Source of the DNA: Acetobacteraceae bacterium
GTDB taxonomy: Bacteria > Pseudomonadota > Alphaproteobacteria > Acetobacterales > Acetobacteraceae
NCBI GenBank assembly: GCA_027487675.1
Contig: JAIYDD010000217.1
Location: forward strand, 1 to 64,000
Direction: 5' to 3'
DNA: 64,000 nucleotides
Shown here: one piece after another, positions 8,269-16,180 of the stretch
How the letters are laid out: each line of letters begins with the position of its first letter
Position numbering within the stretch: position 1 is the first letter of the stretch
Made by a program: the position numbers and the translations under genes
Notes under the pieces: model-generated
The model's input: only the letters and a program-made list of their open reading frames with translations
The model's database searches: none
Told to the model about the DNA's origin: nothing

Positions 8269-8751
8269 CTACCAGCCCTCGGTGCCGGGGGCACCCTTGA
8301 AGGGGCCTTCGACATCGGGGGTGATCCAGCCGCCATAGAAGCCGCCGGGCTGGGGCAGGACCTGGTCCTCGTCCACGAAGCAGGCATCGACCCGCCCGGC
8401 ATAGAGCGCGACATGCCCGGCGATGGCGGCGTAGGCCGGCGTCGGGGACGGGTAGGACCAGGCGGCGCGCGCGGCGCGGCTTCCGCCGCCCACCAGGTCC
8501 CAGTAGATCGCCTCGCCCTTCCATTCGCAGAAGCTGGCGCCCGGCGCGCGCAACAGGCTGCCCGCGCAAAAATCCTCGGCGGGGATGTACCAGGACGGCG
8601 GGTGCCAGGTCTCCAGCACGCGCCAGCAGCGCGTGCTGTCCAGGATGGTGACGCCGCCGAGCACCACGCGCACGCGGCGGGTGCTGGGCTCGAGCCGCGG
8701 CGGGCGCGGGTAGTCTGGCGCGCGTTCGCGGGCGGGCGGCGCCGTGCCCAT
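8269..8751 (-). CDS. DUF427 domain protein
   Basis: A 160-residue DUF427 protein: VRVVLGGVTILDSTRCWRVLE is followed by WYIPAEDF, then CEWKGEAIYWD and a C-terminal YGGWITPDVEGPFKG. DUF427 is a small beta-rich fold of unknown role, common in bacteria. The ATG at 8751 overlaps the gapR stop by one base (TGATG), so translation is probably coupled; a GTG one codon earlier is also possible. Function is not known. Confidence 0.82.
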   Translation of the reverse strand: MGTAPPARERAPDYPRPPRLEPSTRRVRVVLGGVTILDSTRCWRVLETWHPPSWYIPAEDFCAGSLLRAPGASFCEWKGEAIYWDLVGGGSRAARAAWSYPSPTPAYAAIAGHVALYAGRVDACFVDEDQVLPQPGGFYGGWITPDVEGPFKGAPGTEGW

Positions 8752-9053
8752 CACATCCCCAGCGCGCGGCGGTAGAGGTCGAGCAGCGTCTCCTGCTCCT
8801 CCACCTCGGCCGGCTCCTTCTTGCGCAGGCTGATGACCTGGCGCAGCACCTTGACGTCGAAGCCGGCGGACTTCGCCTCGGCGAAGATGTCCTTGATGTC
8901 GCCGGCGAGGGCCTTGCGCTCCTCCTCCAGCCGCTCGATGCGCTCGATGATGGAGCGCAGGCGGTCGACGGCGATGCCGCCGACATCGGCATCGGGCGCG
9001 CTGGCCTGCCGCTCGCGGCTGGCCTTGGCGTCCTGCAGGTCCATGTCGTCCAC
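8751..9053 (-). CDS. gapR: GapR-type nucleoid-associated protein (DUF2312)
   Basis: A 100-residue protein. Residues 25-100 match DUF2312/Gap[40 protein letters not shown], and a C-terminal [11 protein letters not shown]. In Caulobacter GapR binds AT-rich, overtwisted DNA as a tetramer and supports replication and segregation. The GTG at 9053 sits 6 bases behind GGGGGAG; the ATG at 9044 is too far from that site. The gene is followed by coupled DUF427. Family identity is strong; the cellular role is taken from the Caulobacter homologue. Confidence 0.9.
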   Translation of the reverse strand: MDDMDLQDAKASRERQASAPDADVGGIAVDRLRSIIERIERLEEERKALAGDIKDIFAEAKSAGFDVKVLRQVISLRKKEPAEVEEQETLLDLYRRALGM

Positions 9054-9155
9054 CCGGTGCTCCCCCTCAGCGCGGCCCGGCCGGGCCGGGGGGCGGGTGG
9101 TGGCACGGCTCGGCGCGCGGTTCAATGGCCGGCGTGCCGGTCAGTGGCCCCCGGT

Positions 9156-9461
9156 TCAGTGGCCCGGCTTGGCGGCGGCGAACTTCGCCTTCTGCTCGGC
9201 GCTGGCTTCCTTCTGGTGCAGCGCCTGCCAGTCCTTGTAGGGCATGCCGTAGATGATCTCGCGCGCCTCGGGGTCGGAGAGCGGGATGCCCTTCTGCTCG
9301 GCCTCGGCGCGGTACCACTTCGACAGGCAGTTCCGGCAGAAGCCGGCCAGGTTCATCAGGTCGATGTTCTGCACGTCGGTGCGTTCGCGCAGGTGCTCGA
9401 CCAGGCGGCGGAAGGCGGCGGCTTCCAGCTCGGTGCGGGTGGCGGGGTCGATCTCGGTCAT
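9156..9461 (-). CDS. DUF1244 family protein
   Basis: A 101-residue protein matching the alphaproteobacterial DUF1244 (COG3492) family: AAAFRRLVEHLRERTDVQNI, LMNLAGFCRNCLSKWY with its two cysteines, and EIIYGMPYKDWQALHQ. It is cytoplasmic and of unknown function. ATG 9461 has AAGGAGAG 7 bases upstream, which rules out the longer open frame. It ends 102 bases before gapR on the same strand, so the three small genes may form one transcript. Confidence 0.87.
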   Translation of the reverse strand: MTEIDPATRTELEAAAFRRLVEHLRERTDVQNIDLMNLAGFCRNCLSKWYRAEAEQKGIPLSDPEAREIIYGMPYKDWQALHQKEASAEQKAKFAAAKPGH

Positions 9462-9549
9462 GGGGTTGCTCTCCTTGGCGGCGGAGATGGGGGGTCGCGG
9501 GGGGCGGTGCCAGGGTGTCGGGGGGCGGGGCGGCGTGGCTCCCACCCAA

Positions 9550-9573
9550 CCCTCCCCCGCCAGCGGAGGAGGG
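9550..9573. repeat. Degenerate copy of the CCCTCCCCCGC palindromic repeat
   Basis: Left arm CCCTCCCCCGC (9550-9560), spacer CA, right arm GCGGAGGAGGG (9563-9573) with one mismatch. The same palindrome occurs at 35796-35821, 37661-37684 and 51863-51888, always intergenic. Confidence 0.7.
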
Positions 9574-9597
9574 CTCGGTCCCGGCGCGGCGCGGTCG

Positions 9598-9675
9598 GTT
9601 CGCGCCGCTTATCGCGGCGGGGTCAGTTCGCGCCGCTTATCGCGGCGGGGTCAGTTCGCGCCGCTTATCGCGGCG
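9598..9675. repeat. 28-bp tandem repeat built from the 3' end of the dehydrogenase gene
   Basis: Three units start at 9598, 9626 and 9654 with an exact 28-bp period. The third copy (to 9675) is the last codons of the minus-strand dehydrogenase gene, ending at its stop (9651-9653). The other two lie just past the stop and repeat those codons, including a stop. Each unit contains CGCCGC-TTATC-GCGGCG, a 6-bp hairpin, so the RNA would form three small hairpins in series. Confidence 0.9.
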
Positions 9676-10721
9676 ACCACGGCCGCCGTCACCTCCGCCG
9701 TGGTCGCGGTGCCGCCGACATCGGCGGTGCGGATGCCGGCCGCGCAGACGCGCTCCACCGCCTCCATCAGCAGCCGCGCGGCGCGCGGCTCGCCGAGATG
9801 GTCCAGCATCATGGACGCGGTCCAGAAGGTCGCGACCGGGTTCGCCACGCCCTTGCCCGCGATGTCGAAGGCCGAGCCGTGGATCGGCTCGAACATCGAC
9901 GGAAAGCGCCGCGAGGGATCGAGGTTGGCCGTCGGCGCGACGCCGAGCGAGCCGGCCACCGCGCCGGCGAGGTCCGACAGGATGTCGGCGTGCAGATTGG
10001 TGGCGACCACGGTGTCGATGCTGGCGGGGCGGCGCACCATGCGGGCGGCCATCGCATCCACCAGTTCCTTTTCCCAGCGGACATCGGGGAAATCCCGGGA
10101 AACCTCGGCGGCGATCTCGTCCCAGAACACCATGCCGTGCTTCTGGGCGTTGGATTTGGTGACCACCGTCAGCAGCCGGCGCGGACGGCTGCGCGCGATG
10201 TCGAAGGCCACCCGCATGATCCGGGTGACACCGGCGCGGGTGAAGATGGCGGTCTCGGTCGCCACCTCCTCCGGATGGCCGCGATGGGCGCGGCCGCCAT
10301 GGCCGGCATACTCGCCCTCGGAATTCTCGCGCACGATCACCCAGTCGATGTCGCCGGGCTCCACCTCGCGCAGCGGGCTGGTGAGGCCGGGCAGCACGCG
10401 GGTCGGGCGGATGTTGGCGTATTGGTCGAAGCCCTGGCAGATGCGCAGCCTGAGGCCCCAGAGCGTGACGTCGTCCGGCAAAAGCGGGTCGCCGACGGCG
10501 CCGAAGAAGATCGCATCGAAGCCCTTCAGCGTGTCGAGGCCGTCCTCCGGCATCATGCGGCCGGTTCCGCGGTAATGGTCGCTGCCCCAGGGGAAGTGCT
10601 CGACATCGAGGGCGAAGTCGCCGGTGCGGGCGGCCAGCGCCTGCACCACTTCGAGCCCGGCGGGGATCACCTCCTTCCCGATGCCGTCGGCGGGGATGGC
10701 GGCGATGCGGTGGCGGCGCAT
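9651..10721 (-). CDS. ttuC: Tartrate/D-malate dehydrogenase (isocitrate dehydrogenase family)
   Basis: NAD-dependent beta-decarboxylating dehydrogenase of about 356 residues. MRRHRIAAIPADGIGKEVIP opens the fold; WGLRLRICQGFDQYANIRP is the substrate region of the tartrate/D-malate branch; VRENSEGEYAG and SMFEPIHGSAFDIAGKG are family signatures. It acts on tartrate and D-malate rather than isopropylmalate, judged by that branch's motifs. ATG 10721 is the start matching the conserved N-terminus. It is divergent from glycerate 2-kinase; tartrate breakdown yields hydroxypyruvate/glycerate, so the pair makes metabolic sense. Its last codons are tandemly copied past the stop. Confidence 0.85.
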   Translation of the reverse strand: MRRHRIAAIPADGIGKEVIPAGLEVVQALAARTGDFALDVEHFPWGSDHYRGTGRMMPEDGLDTLKGFDAIFFGAVGDPLLPDDVTLWGLRLRICQGFDQYANIRPTRVLPGLTSPLREVEPGDIDWVIVRENSEGEYAGHGGRAHRGHPEEVATETAIFTRAGVTRIMRVAFDIARSRPRRLLTVVTKSNAQKHGMVFWDEIAAEVSRDFPDVRWEKELVDAMAARMVRRPASIDTVVATNLHADILSDLAGAVAGSLGVAPTANLDPSRRFPSMFEPIHGSAFDIAGKGVANPVATFWTASMMLDHLGEPRAARLLMEAVERVCAAGIRTADVGGTATTAEVTAAVVAAISGAN

Positions 10722-10831
10722 GGTGTGGTGGATCCTGGCTGTTCCCGCCGGCGGGGTAACGCCGGCGCGGCCGGGCTTCAACCGCCCCGGGCGCCGGGCC
10801 ATAAGGGACGGGCGATGCAACGGGGGCCGGC

Positions 10832-12121
10832 ATGACCTGGGAGGATGGGCGCGCCCGCGCCGCGCTGCGGGCCCTGTTCGACGCGGCGGTGGCCAGCGCC
10901 GATCCGCGCCTGGTGCTGGCCGGCCACCTGCCCGAGCCGCCGCGCGACGGCCGCGTGGTGGTGGTGGGCGCCGGCAAGTCCGCAGCCGTGATGGCCGCGG
11001 CGGTGGAGGCCGCCTGGGCCGACACGCCGCTGTCCGGCGTCGTCGTCACCCGCTACGGGCACCGCCACCCGACGGCGCGGATCGAGGTGCTGGAAGCCGC
11101 CCATCCCGTGCCGGACGCCGCCGGCGCCGCGGCGGCGCGGCGGATCCTGGCGGCCGTGCAGGGGCTGACGGCGCGCGACCTGGTGCTGTTCCTGGTTTCG
11201 GGCGGCGGGTCCTCGCTGACCACCCTGCCGGCGGAGGGGCTGAGCCTCGACGAGCTGATGGCGGTGAACCGGGCGCTGCTGGCCTCCGGCGCCACGATCC
11301 ACGAGATGAACTGCATCCGCCGCCACCTCTCGGCCTTCTCGGGCGGCAGGCTCGCGCTGGCGGCCGCACCCGCGCGGGTGGTGACGCTGGCGATCAGCGA
11401 CGTGCCGGGGGACGACCCGGCGGTGATCGCCTCCGGCCCCACCGTGCCGGACCCGACCAGCTTCGCGGAGGCGCGCGCGCTGGTCGCGCATCACCGGATG
11501 GAACTGCCCGAGCGCGTTGCCGCGCACCTGGCTGCGGCGGCGGAGGAGACGCCGAAGCCCGGCGACCCGCGCCTGGCGGGGGCCGAATACCGCTTCATCG
11601 CCACCCCCCGCATGGCGCTGGAGGCGGCGGCGGAGGCCGCGCGTGGCCTCGGCCTCGCGCCGCTGATCCTGGGCGACGCGCTGGAGGGCGAGGCGCGGGA
11701 GGTGGGCAAGGTGCTGGCCGGCATCGCGCTGTCGGCCGCCGCGCATGGGCAGCCGCTGGCCGCGCCCTGCGTGCTGCTCTCGGGCGGGGAGACGACGGTG
11801 ACGATCGCGCGCGGCGAGGCGGGGGGCCGCGGCGGGCGCAACGGGGAATGCCTGCTGGGCTGCGCGGTGGCGCTTTCGGGCGCGCCGGGGATCTGGGCGC
11901 TGATGGGCGACACCGACGGGATCGACGGGAGCGAGAGCAATGCCGGCGCGATCGCCGCGCCCGACACGCTGGCGCGCGCCGCGGCGGCGGGGCTCGATCC
12001 GCGCGCGGTGCTGGCGCGGCACGATTCATGGGGAGTGTTCAGCGCGCTCGGCGACCTGCTGGAGACCGGGCCGACGCTGACCAACGTCAACGACTTCCGC
12101 GCCGTGCTGGTCGCCGGCTGA
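10832..12121 (+). CDS. ttuD: Glycerate 2-kinase, MOFRL/TtuD family
   Basis: A 429-residue protein of the DUF4147-MOFRL family (older name hydroxypyruvate reductase TtuD). It phosphorylates glycerate to 2-phosphoglycerate, feeding lower glycolysis. Visible are VVVGAGKSAAVMA near residue 45, LFLVSGGGSSL near 125, HEMNCIRRHLSAFSGGRLA near 155, and the C-terminal MOFRL part LLSGGETTVTI with ALMGDTDGIDGSESNAGA. It starts 110 bases from the divergent tartrate dehydrogenase start, so both may share a control region. A pyruvate kinase lies 2 kb downstream. Confidence 0.88.
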   Translation: MTWEDGRARAALRALFDAAVASADPRLVLAGHLPEPPRDGRVVVVGAGKSAAVMAAAVEAAWADTPLSGVVVTRYGHRHPTARIEVLEAAHPVPDAAGAAAARRILAAVQGLTARDLVLFLVSGGGSSLTTLPAEGLSLDELMAVNRALLASGATIHEMNCIRRHLSAFSGGRLALAAAPARVVTLAISDVPGDDPAVIASGPTVPDPTSFAEARALVAHHRMELPERVAAHLAAAAEETPKPGDPRLAGAEYRFIATPRMALEAAAEAARGLGLAPLILGDALEGEAREVGKVLAGIALSAAAHGQPLAAPCVLLSGGETTVTIARGEAGGRGGRNGECLLGCAVALSGAPGIWALMGDTDGIDGSESNAGAIAAPDTLARAAAAGLDPRAVLARHDSWGVFSALGDLLETGPTLTNVNDFRAVLVAG

Positions 12122-12180
12122 CGGCTTGCCCCGCCGCACGCCATCCGGCACAGCGGCAGCGGCAGCGCGCGGGGGCATGC

Positions 12181-12873
12181 ATGAAGATCCTGGCCCGGAT
12201 CCGGGAGGTGATGCTCTCGCCGCGCGCCTGCTGGACGGCGATCGCGGCGGAGGGCGACGCCACGCGCTGGCTGTGGCGGCGCTACCTGCCGGCGATCCTC
12301 CTGCCGGGCTGGCTGGCCGGGCTGGTCCTGGCCGCCTTCGCGCCGGCCGAGGAGGCCGCGGTCCGCCAGACGGCGCATTACCGCCGGTAGCCCGACGGCA
12401 CCATGGAGCTGGTCGCCACCGGGGAGAGCGTGTCGCTGTCCAGCCTGGACCCGCTGCTGGGCGCCCTGCTGGCGCTGCCGCTGGCGCTGCTGCTGGCCGC
12501 GCTCGGCGTGATCGTGCTGCGGTGGCTGGTGCTGTGGCGGGCGCCGCGCTTCGGGGCGGCGCGGGATCGCGCGGCGGCGACCAGCCTGGTCATCCATGCC
12601 GGCACGCCGGCCTGGCTCTCGACGGTGGTGCCGCTGCCCTGGATCGGCGACCTGCTCGGCCTGGCCGGGGCGGTGATGGCGCTGGTGCTGCTGTGGCATG
12701 GCGCGCCGCGGATGCTGCCGCCCGATCCGGGGTTGGAGAGGGCGATGGGCTGGAGCGCGGTCTGGATGGCCCTGCTGTCGGTGGCGATCCTGCTGGTCAT
12801 CGGGCTGGTCGGCGTGTTCACCATCGGCGTCGCGGCGACCGCCCTGCTGACGAGCTTCGCCACGCCGGGGTAG
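12181..12873 (+). pseudogene. YIP1-type membrane protein gene split by an in-frame amber codon
   Basis: The frame from ATG 12181 reads MKILARIREVMLSPRACWTA, a typical YIP1-family opening, and continues into one hydrophobic helix. It then meets TAG at 12388-12390. The same frame resumes at once and stays open to 12873, encoding at least three more helices and the GTPAWLSTVVPLPWIGDL segment expected in the rest of the family. With the stop read through, the product would be 230 residues, a normal YIP1 length. Either the gene is broken by one base change, or the 156-residue part from ATG 12403 is made alone. No frameshift is needed to join the halves. Function of bacterial YIP1 proteins is poorly known. 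Confidence 0.65.
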
Positions 12874-12881
12874 CGCGGGTC

Positions 12882-12944
12882 GGCCGGGGGCGAACCCCCG
12901 GCCCTGGCGTGCCGTTGCCCCCGGCGGGCGCCGCCCGCCGGGGG
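12882..12944. terminator. Double hairpin between convergent genes
   Basis: First hairpin: GGCCGGGGG (12882-12890), loop CGAA, CCCCCGGCC (12895-12903). Second: 12-bp arms 12918-12929 and 12933-12944 around a 3-base loop. They lie between the end of the YIP1 frame (+) and the end of the OmpA gene (-). There is no T-run, so classical intrinsic termination is uncertain, but a transcript barrier is plausible. Confidence 0.6.
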
Positions 12945-12955
12945 GTAGGCCGTGC

Positions 12956-14074
12956 TCAGCGCAGCACGATCTCGACGCGGCGGTTCTGCGGCTCCCGCAC
13001 CCCGTCGGCCGTGGGCACCAGCGGGCGGCTCTCGCCGAAGGCCTGCACGTCGATCGCCGTGCGCGGCACGCCCAGGCGCGTCAGCTCCTGCGCCACCGCT
13101 TCCGCCCGGCGCTGCGACAGGCGCTGGTTGTATTGCGGGTTGCCGGCGCGGTCGGCGTGGCCGGCCACCTCGATCCGGGTGGTTTGCACGCGGGTCGAGT
13201 TCTGCGCCGCGTCCGCGATGATCTGGCGGGCGCGGTCGGTCAGGTCGGCGCGGTCGAAGTCGAAGAACACCAGGTAGGTGCGGGCCGGGGCCGGCGCCGC
13301 GGCGGGGGCCGGGGCGACGGGGGCGGCGACCGGCGGCGGCGGCGGGGCCGGCTGGTTGAAGGCGTAGCGCAGGCCGATCAGGAAGGAGTGGTTGTAGTTC
13401 TCGCTTTCCGTCCCGCCGCGGCTGACGGTGAAGGCGCCGCCGCCGCTCGACGTGTCGATGTCGTGCTCCAGCGTGCCGAGGAAGCGGTATTCCGCGGTCA
13501 GCGCCAGGCCCGGCACGTACTGGTTCAGCGAGGTCGCGGCACCCAGGATCGCCTGGTAGGCGAAGCGGCCATCGGTGCCGTCCGTCGTGACGGTGCCGCC
13601 AAGGACGCCGGCGCGGACATTGTCGAATTCCCGCCAGACATAGCCGGCGCCGACGCCGACATAGGGCATCACGGAGATGCCGGCGAAGTTCAGGCCGAGG
13701 TCGAAGTCATAGAGGGCATTGGCCATCACGCCGTAGCTGCGCGCCTTGCCGCCGGCGTCCGTGGTGCCGCCGAAGCCGCGGATGCTGTCCACTTCGTTCT
13801 CGCGGTAGCTGCCCTCGATCTCGGCGCGCAGGCCGTTGCCGAAGCCCCAGCCCAGGCTGACGACGCCGACATAGCCGAGGTCGAAGCGGATATCGGCGGT
13901 GGTGTTGCCGATGCCGAGCTGGTTTGCGAGCTGGCCGGTGGCCGCCAGGTCGGCATCCTGCAGCCAGTTCAGGCCGGCGCCGCCGGCGATGTAGAGCCCG
14001 CTGACCGGCTGGGCCTGCGCGGCCACGGGCAGCAGCATCGCGGCGGTGGCGAGCAGGGCGTGTTTCAGTCTCAT
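12956..14074 (-). CDS. OmpA-family outer-membrane protein (beta-barrel plus peptidoglycan-binding domain)
   Basis: A 372-residue precursor. The signal peptide (MRLKHALLATAAMLLPVAAQAQ) leads to an eight-stranded-barrel region with many GLYIAGG-, GVVSLGWGFG- and YNHSFLIGLRYAF-type strands. A proline/alanine linker (AAPVAPAPAAAPAPA) comes next. The C-terminal OmpA domain has YLVFFDFDRADLT, VAGHADRAGNPQYNQRLSQR and the NRRVEIVL end. It should sit in the outer membrane and hold peptidoglycan. ATG 14074 has GGAG upstream. The gene is divergent from pyruvate kinase across 213 bases. Confidence 0.92.
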   Translation of the reverse strand: MRLKHALLATAAMLLPVAAQAQPVSGLYIAGGAGLNWLQDADLAATGQLANQLGIGNTTADIRFDLGYVGVVSLGWGFGNGLRAEIEGSYRENEVDSIRGFGGTTDAGGKARSYGVMANALYDFDLGLNFAGISVMPYVGVGAGYVWREFDNVRAGVLGGTVTTDGTDGRFAYQAILGAATSLNQYVPGLALTAEYRFLGTLEHDIDTSSGGGAFTVSRGGTESENYNHSFLIGLRYAFNQPAPPPPPVAAPVAPAPAAAPAPARTYLVFFDFDRADLTDRARQIIADAAQNSTRVQTTRIEVAGHADRAGNPQYNQRLSQRRAEAVAQELTRLGVPRTAIDVQAFGESRPLVPTADGVREPQNRRVEIVLR

Positions 14075-14267
14075 CCCGGTGTTCTCCAAGGGTCCTGGAA
14101 GGCGCGCGTGGTGCGTCCCCCTGCGAGGCCGAACGCGGTTGCGCCGCATCGGCCGCAGCCCTGGCACGATTCGACATCGGTGTGCTTTTGTCGCAACACT
14201 GCGGCGCGAGCGCCGCGATCCGTGACTTAGGGAAAGTAAGATGAATTAAGTCTGGCGGTTGCCTGCT

Positions 14268-14282
14268 AAGCTTCGTAAGCTT
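14268..14282. promoter_or_regulatory. Palindrome next to the start codon of the HTH-pyruvate kinase gene
   Basis: AAGCTT (14268-14273), CGT, AAGCTT (14277-14282): a perfect 6-bp dyad that ends 5 bases before ATG 14288. The surrounding 14220-14285 is unusually AT-rich for this genome. Because the encoded protein begins with a Cro/YdaS-like DNA-binding domain, this is a natural candidate for an autoregulatory operator. The gene has no good ribosome site, so a bound protein would cover the start region. Confidence 0.45.
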
Positions 14283-14287
14283 TTGGG

Positions 14288-15946
14288 ATGCGCGACCCAG
14301 CCCTCGAAGCCCTGCTCGCCCAGCGCGGCGCCGTCACCCGGATCGCCACCGCGCTGGGCATCTCCACCGCCGCGGTGTCGCAGTGGAAACGCGTCCCCGA
14401 CGACCGGGTCGAGGAGGTGGCGCATGCGCTCGGCGTGCCGCCCGAGCAGGTGCGCACCGACCTGCCGGAAGCCGCGCCGGGCACCCCGCGGCGGGAAGCG
14501 CCGTCGCTCCGCCAGGCGCAGCGCACGCCGCTGCGGCGGCGGCGGCGCACCAAGGTGATCGCAACCCTCGGCCCCGCCTCCTCCTCCGCCGAGGTGATCG
14601 AGCGGCTCTACCGCGCCGGCGCCGACGTGTTCCGGCTGAACTTCTCGCATGGCAGCCACGCCGACCATGCCGAGCGCATCGCCATCATCCGCGCGCTGGA
14701 ACGCCGGGTGGACCGGCCGATCGGAATCCTGGCCGACGTGCAGGGCCCGAAGCTGCGGGTCGGGCGCTTCCAGGGCGGGCGGGTGCAGCTGCAGGCGGGG
14801 CAAGGCTTCCGGCTCGACCTCTCCCCCACCCCGGGCGACGTGCGGCGCGTGGAGCTGCCGCACCCCGAGATCCTGCGCGCCGCCGGCATCGGCACCCATC
14901 TGCTGCTGGATGACGGCAAGCTGAAGCTGCGCGTCACGCGCCAGCGCGACGACCACCTGGAGACCGAGGTGGTGGTGGGCGGCCCGCTCTCCGACCGCAA
15001 GGGCGTGAATGTCCCCGACGTGGTGCTGCCCATCCCGGCGCTGACCGAGAAGGACCGCGTCGACCTCGACTTCGTGCTGGCGCAGGGCGTGGAATACATC
15101 GGCCTCAGCTTCGTGCAGCGGCCGGAGGACGTGATCGAGGCCAGGCGCATCGCCGATGGCCGCGCCTGGATCATGGTGAAGATGGAGAAGCCGCAGGCGG
15201 TGGAGGCGCTGGAGGCGATCATCGGGCTGGCCGATGCGGTGATGGTGGCGCGCGGCGACCTGGGCGTGGAATGCCCGCCGGAGGAGGTGCCGCTGATCCA
15301 GAAGCGCATCGTTCGCTGCGCGCGCGCCATGGGCAAGCCGGTGGTGGTGGCGACCCAGATGCTGGAGAGCATGATCGGCTCCCCCTCCCCCACCCGCGCC
15401 GAGGCGTCGGACGTCGCGACGGCGGTGTTCGACGGGGCGGATGCGGTGATGCTCTCGGCCGAGACCGCGGCCGGGCAGTATCCCTATGAGGCGGTGAACA
15501 TGATGGACCGCATCATCGCCCGCGTGGAGCAGGACCCGGGCTGGCGGACCCTGACGGATGCGGAGCGGCCGTCGCCGGAGCGGTCCTCGGCCGGCGCCAT
15601 CGCCGCCGCCGCCCGCCAGGTGGCGCACACCATCGAGGCGGAGGCGATCGCCACCTTCACCAGCACCGGCAGCACCACGCTGCGGGTGGCGCGGGAGAGG
15701 CCGGATTGCCCGATCCTCGGCCTGACCTCGAGCCTGGAGACGGCACGGCGCATGGCGGTGGTCTGGGGCGTGCACCCGCTGCTGTCGGTCGAGCCGCATT
15801 CGATGACGGACATGGTCGGCAAGGCGATCAGGGCCGCCGCGCAGGAAGGTTTTGCGAAGCACGGCGACGAGGTGGTGGTGACCGCCGGCGTGCCCTTCGG
15901 CATCCCGGGCACCACCAATGCACTGCGGGTGGCCATCGTGAAGTAG
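14288..15946 (+). CDS. pyk: Pyruvate kinase with N-terminal Cro/YdaS-like helix-turn-helix domain
   Basis: A 552-residue protein, about 70-80 residues longer than usual pyruvate kinases. Residues 5-59 match Cro/YdaS-type regulators: GAVTRIATALGISTAAVSQW at 14-33, then KRVPDDRVEEVAHALGV. An arginine-rich linker (62-87) joins it to a complete kinase: TKVIATLGPAS (88-98), RLNFSHGSH, ADVQGPKLRVG, VMVARGDLGVE, ATQMLESMIGS, and DGADAVMLSAETAAGQYP. Those carry the phosphate, metal and PEP ligands. The enzyme makes pyruvate and ATP from PEP and ADP. No in-frame ATG, GTG or TTG exists between residue 55 and the kinase domain, so an unfused kinase cannot easily start here. A DNA-binding role is inferred from the domain alone. 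Confidence 0.88.
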   Translation: MRDPALEALLAQRGAVTRIATALGISTAAVSQWKRVPDDRVEEVAHALGVPPEQVRTDLPEAAPGTPRREAPSLRQAQRTPLRRRRRTKVIATLGPASSSAEVIERLYRAGADVFRLNFSHGSHADHAERIAIIRALERRVDRPIGILADVQGPKLRVGRFQGGRVQLQAGQGFRLDLSPTPGDVRRVELPHPEILRAAGIGTHLLLDDGKLKLRVTRQRDDHLETEVVVGGPLSDRKGVNVPDVVLPIPALTEKDRVDLDFVLAQGVEYIGLSFVQRPEDVIEARRIADGRAWIMVKMEKPQAVEALEAIIGLADAVMVARGDLGVECPPEEVPLIQKRIVRCARAMGKPVVVATQMLESMIGSPSPTRAEASDVATAVFDGADAVMLSAETAAGQYPYEAVNMMDRIIARVEQDPGWRTLTDAERPSPERSSAGAIAAAARQVAHTIEAEAIATFTSTGSTTLRVARERPDCPILGLTSSLETARRMAVVWGVHPLLSVEPHSMTDMVGKAIRAAAQEGFAKHGDEVVVTAGVPFGIPGTTNALRVAIVK

Positions 15947-15958
15947 CGCGACGCGGCT

Positions 15959-16122
15959 GGTTGACGTCGCGGCGACGCCGCGTGGGCGGTTGACGTCGCG
16001 GCGACGCCGCGCGGTTGGTTGACGTCGCGGCGACGCCGCGCGGGCGGTTGACGTCGCGGCGACGCCGCGCGGGCGGTTGACGTCGCGGCGACGCCGCGTG
16101 GGCGGTTGACGTCGCGGCGCGC
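15959..16122. repeat. 29-bp tandem array behind pyk
   Basis: Units start at 15959, 15988, 16017, 16046, 16075 and 16104, each exactly 29 bases apart; five are complete and the sixth is partial. Each begins GGTTGACGTCGCGGCGACGC and contains two overlapping dyads, CGTCGC-G-GCGACG and GCGGCG-A-CGCCGC. The units touch with no unique spacers, so this is not a CRISPR. A period of 29 puts successive units in different frames, so coding use is unlikely. The array fills most of the gap from pyk to the next gene. Confidence 0.92.
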
Positions 16123-16180
16123 GGCGCCTTCCTTGCGCCCCGGCCCGCCGGCGCGCGGGCCCACCGACCGGGAGCCCGCC

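Noticed and set aside
12403..12873. Downstream half of the YIP1 frame as an independent gene
   Set aside because: It could be translated from ATG 12403, but the upstream half is in the same frame and completes the family fold, so a single interrupted gene is the simpler reading.
15959..16122. Possible CRISPR array
   Set aside because: The 29-bp units abut directly with no spacers, and no cas genes are present.
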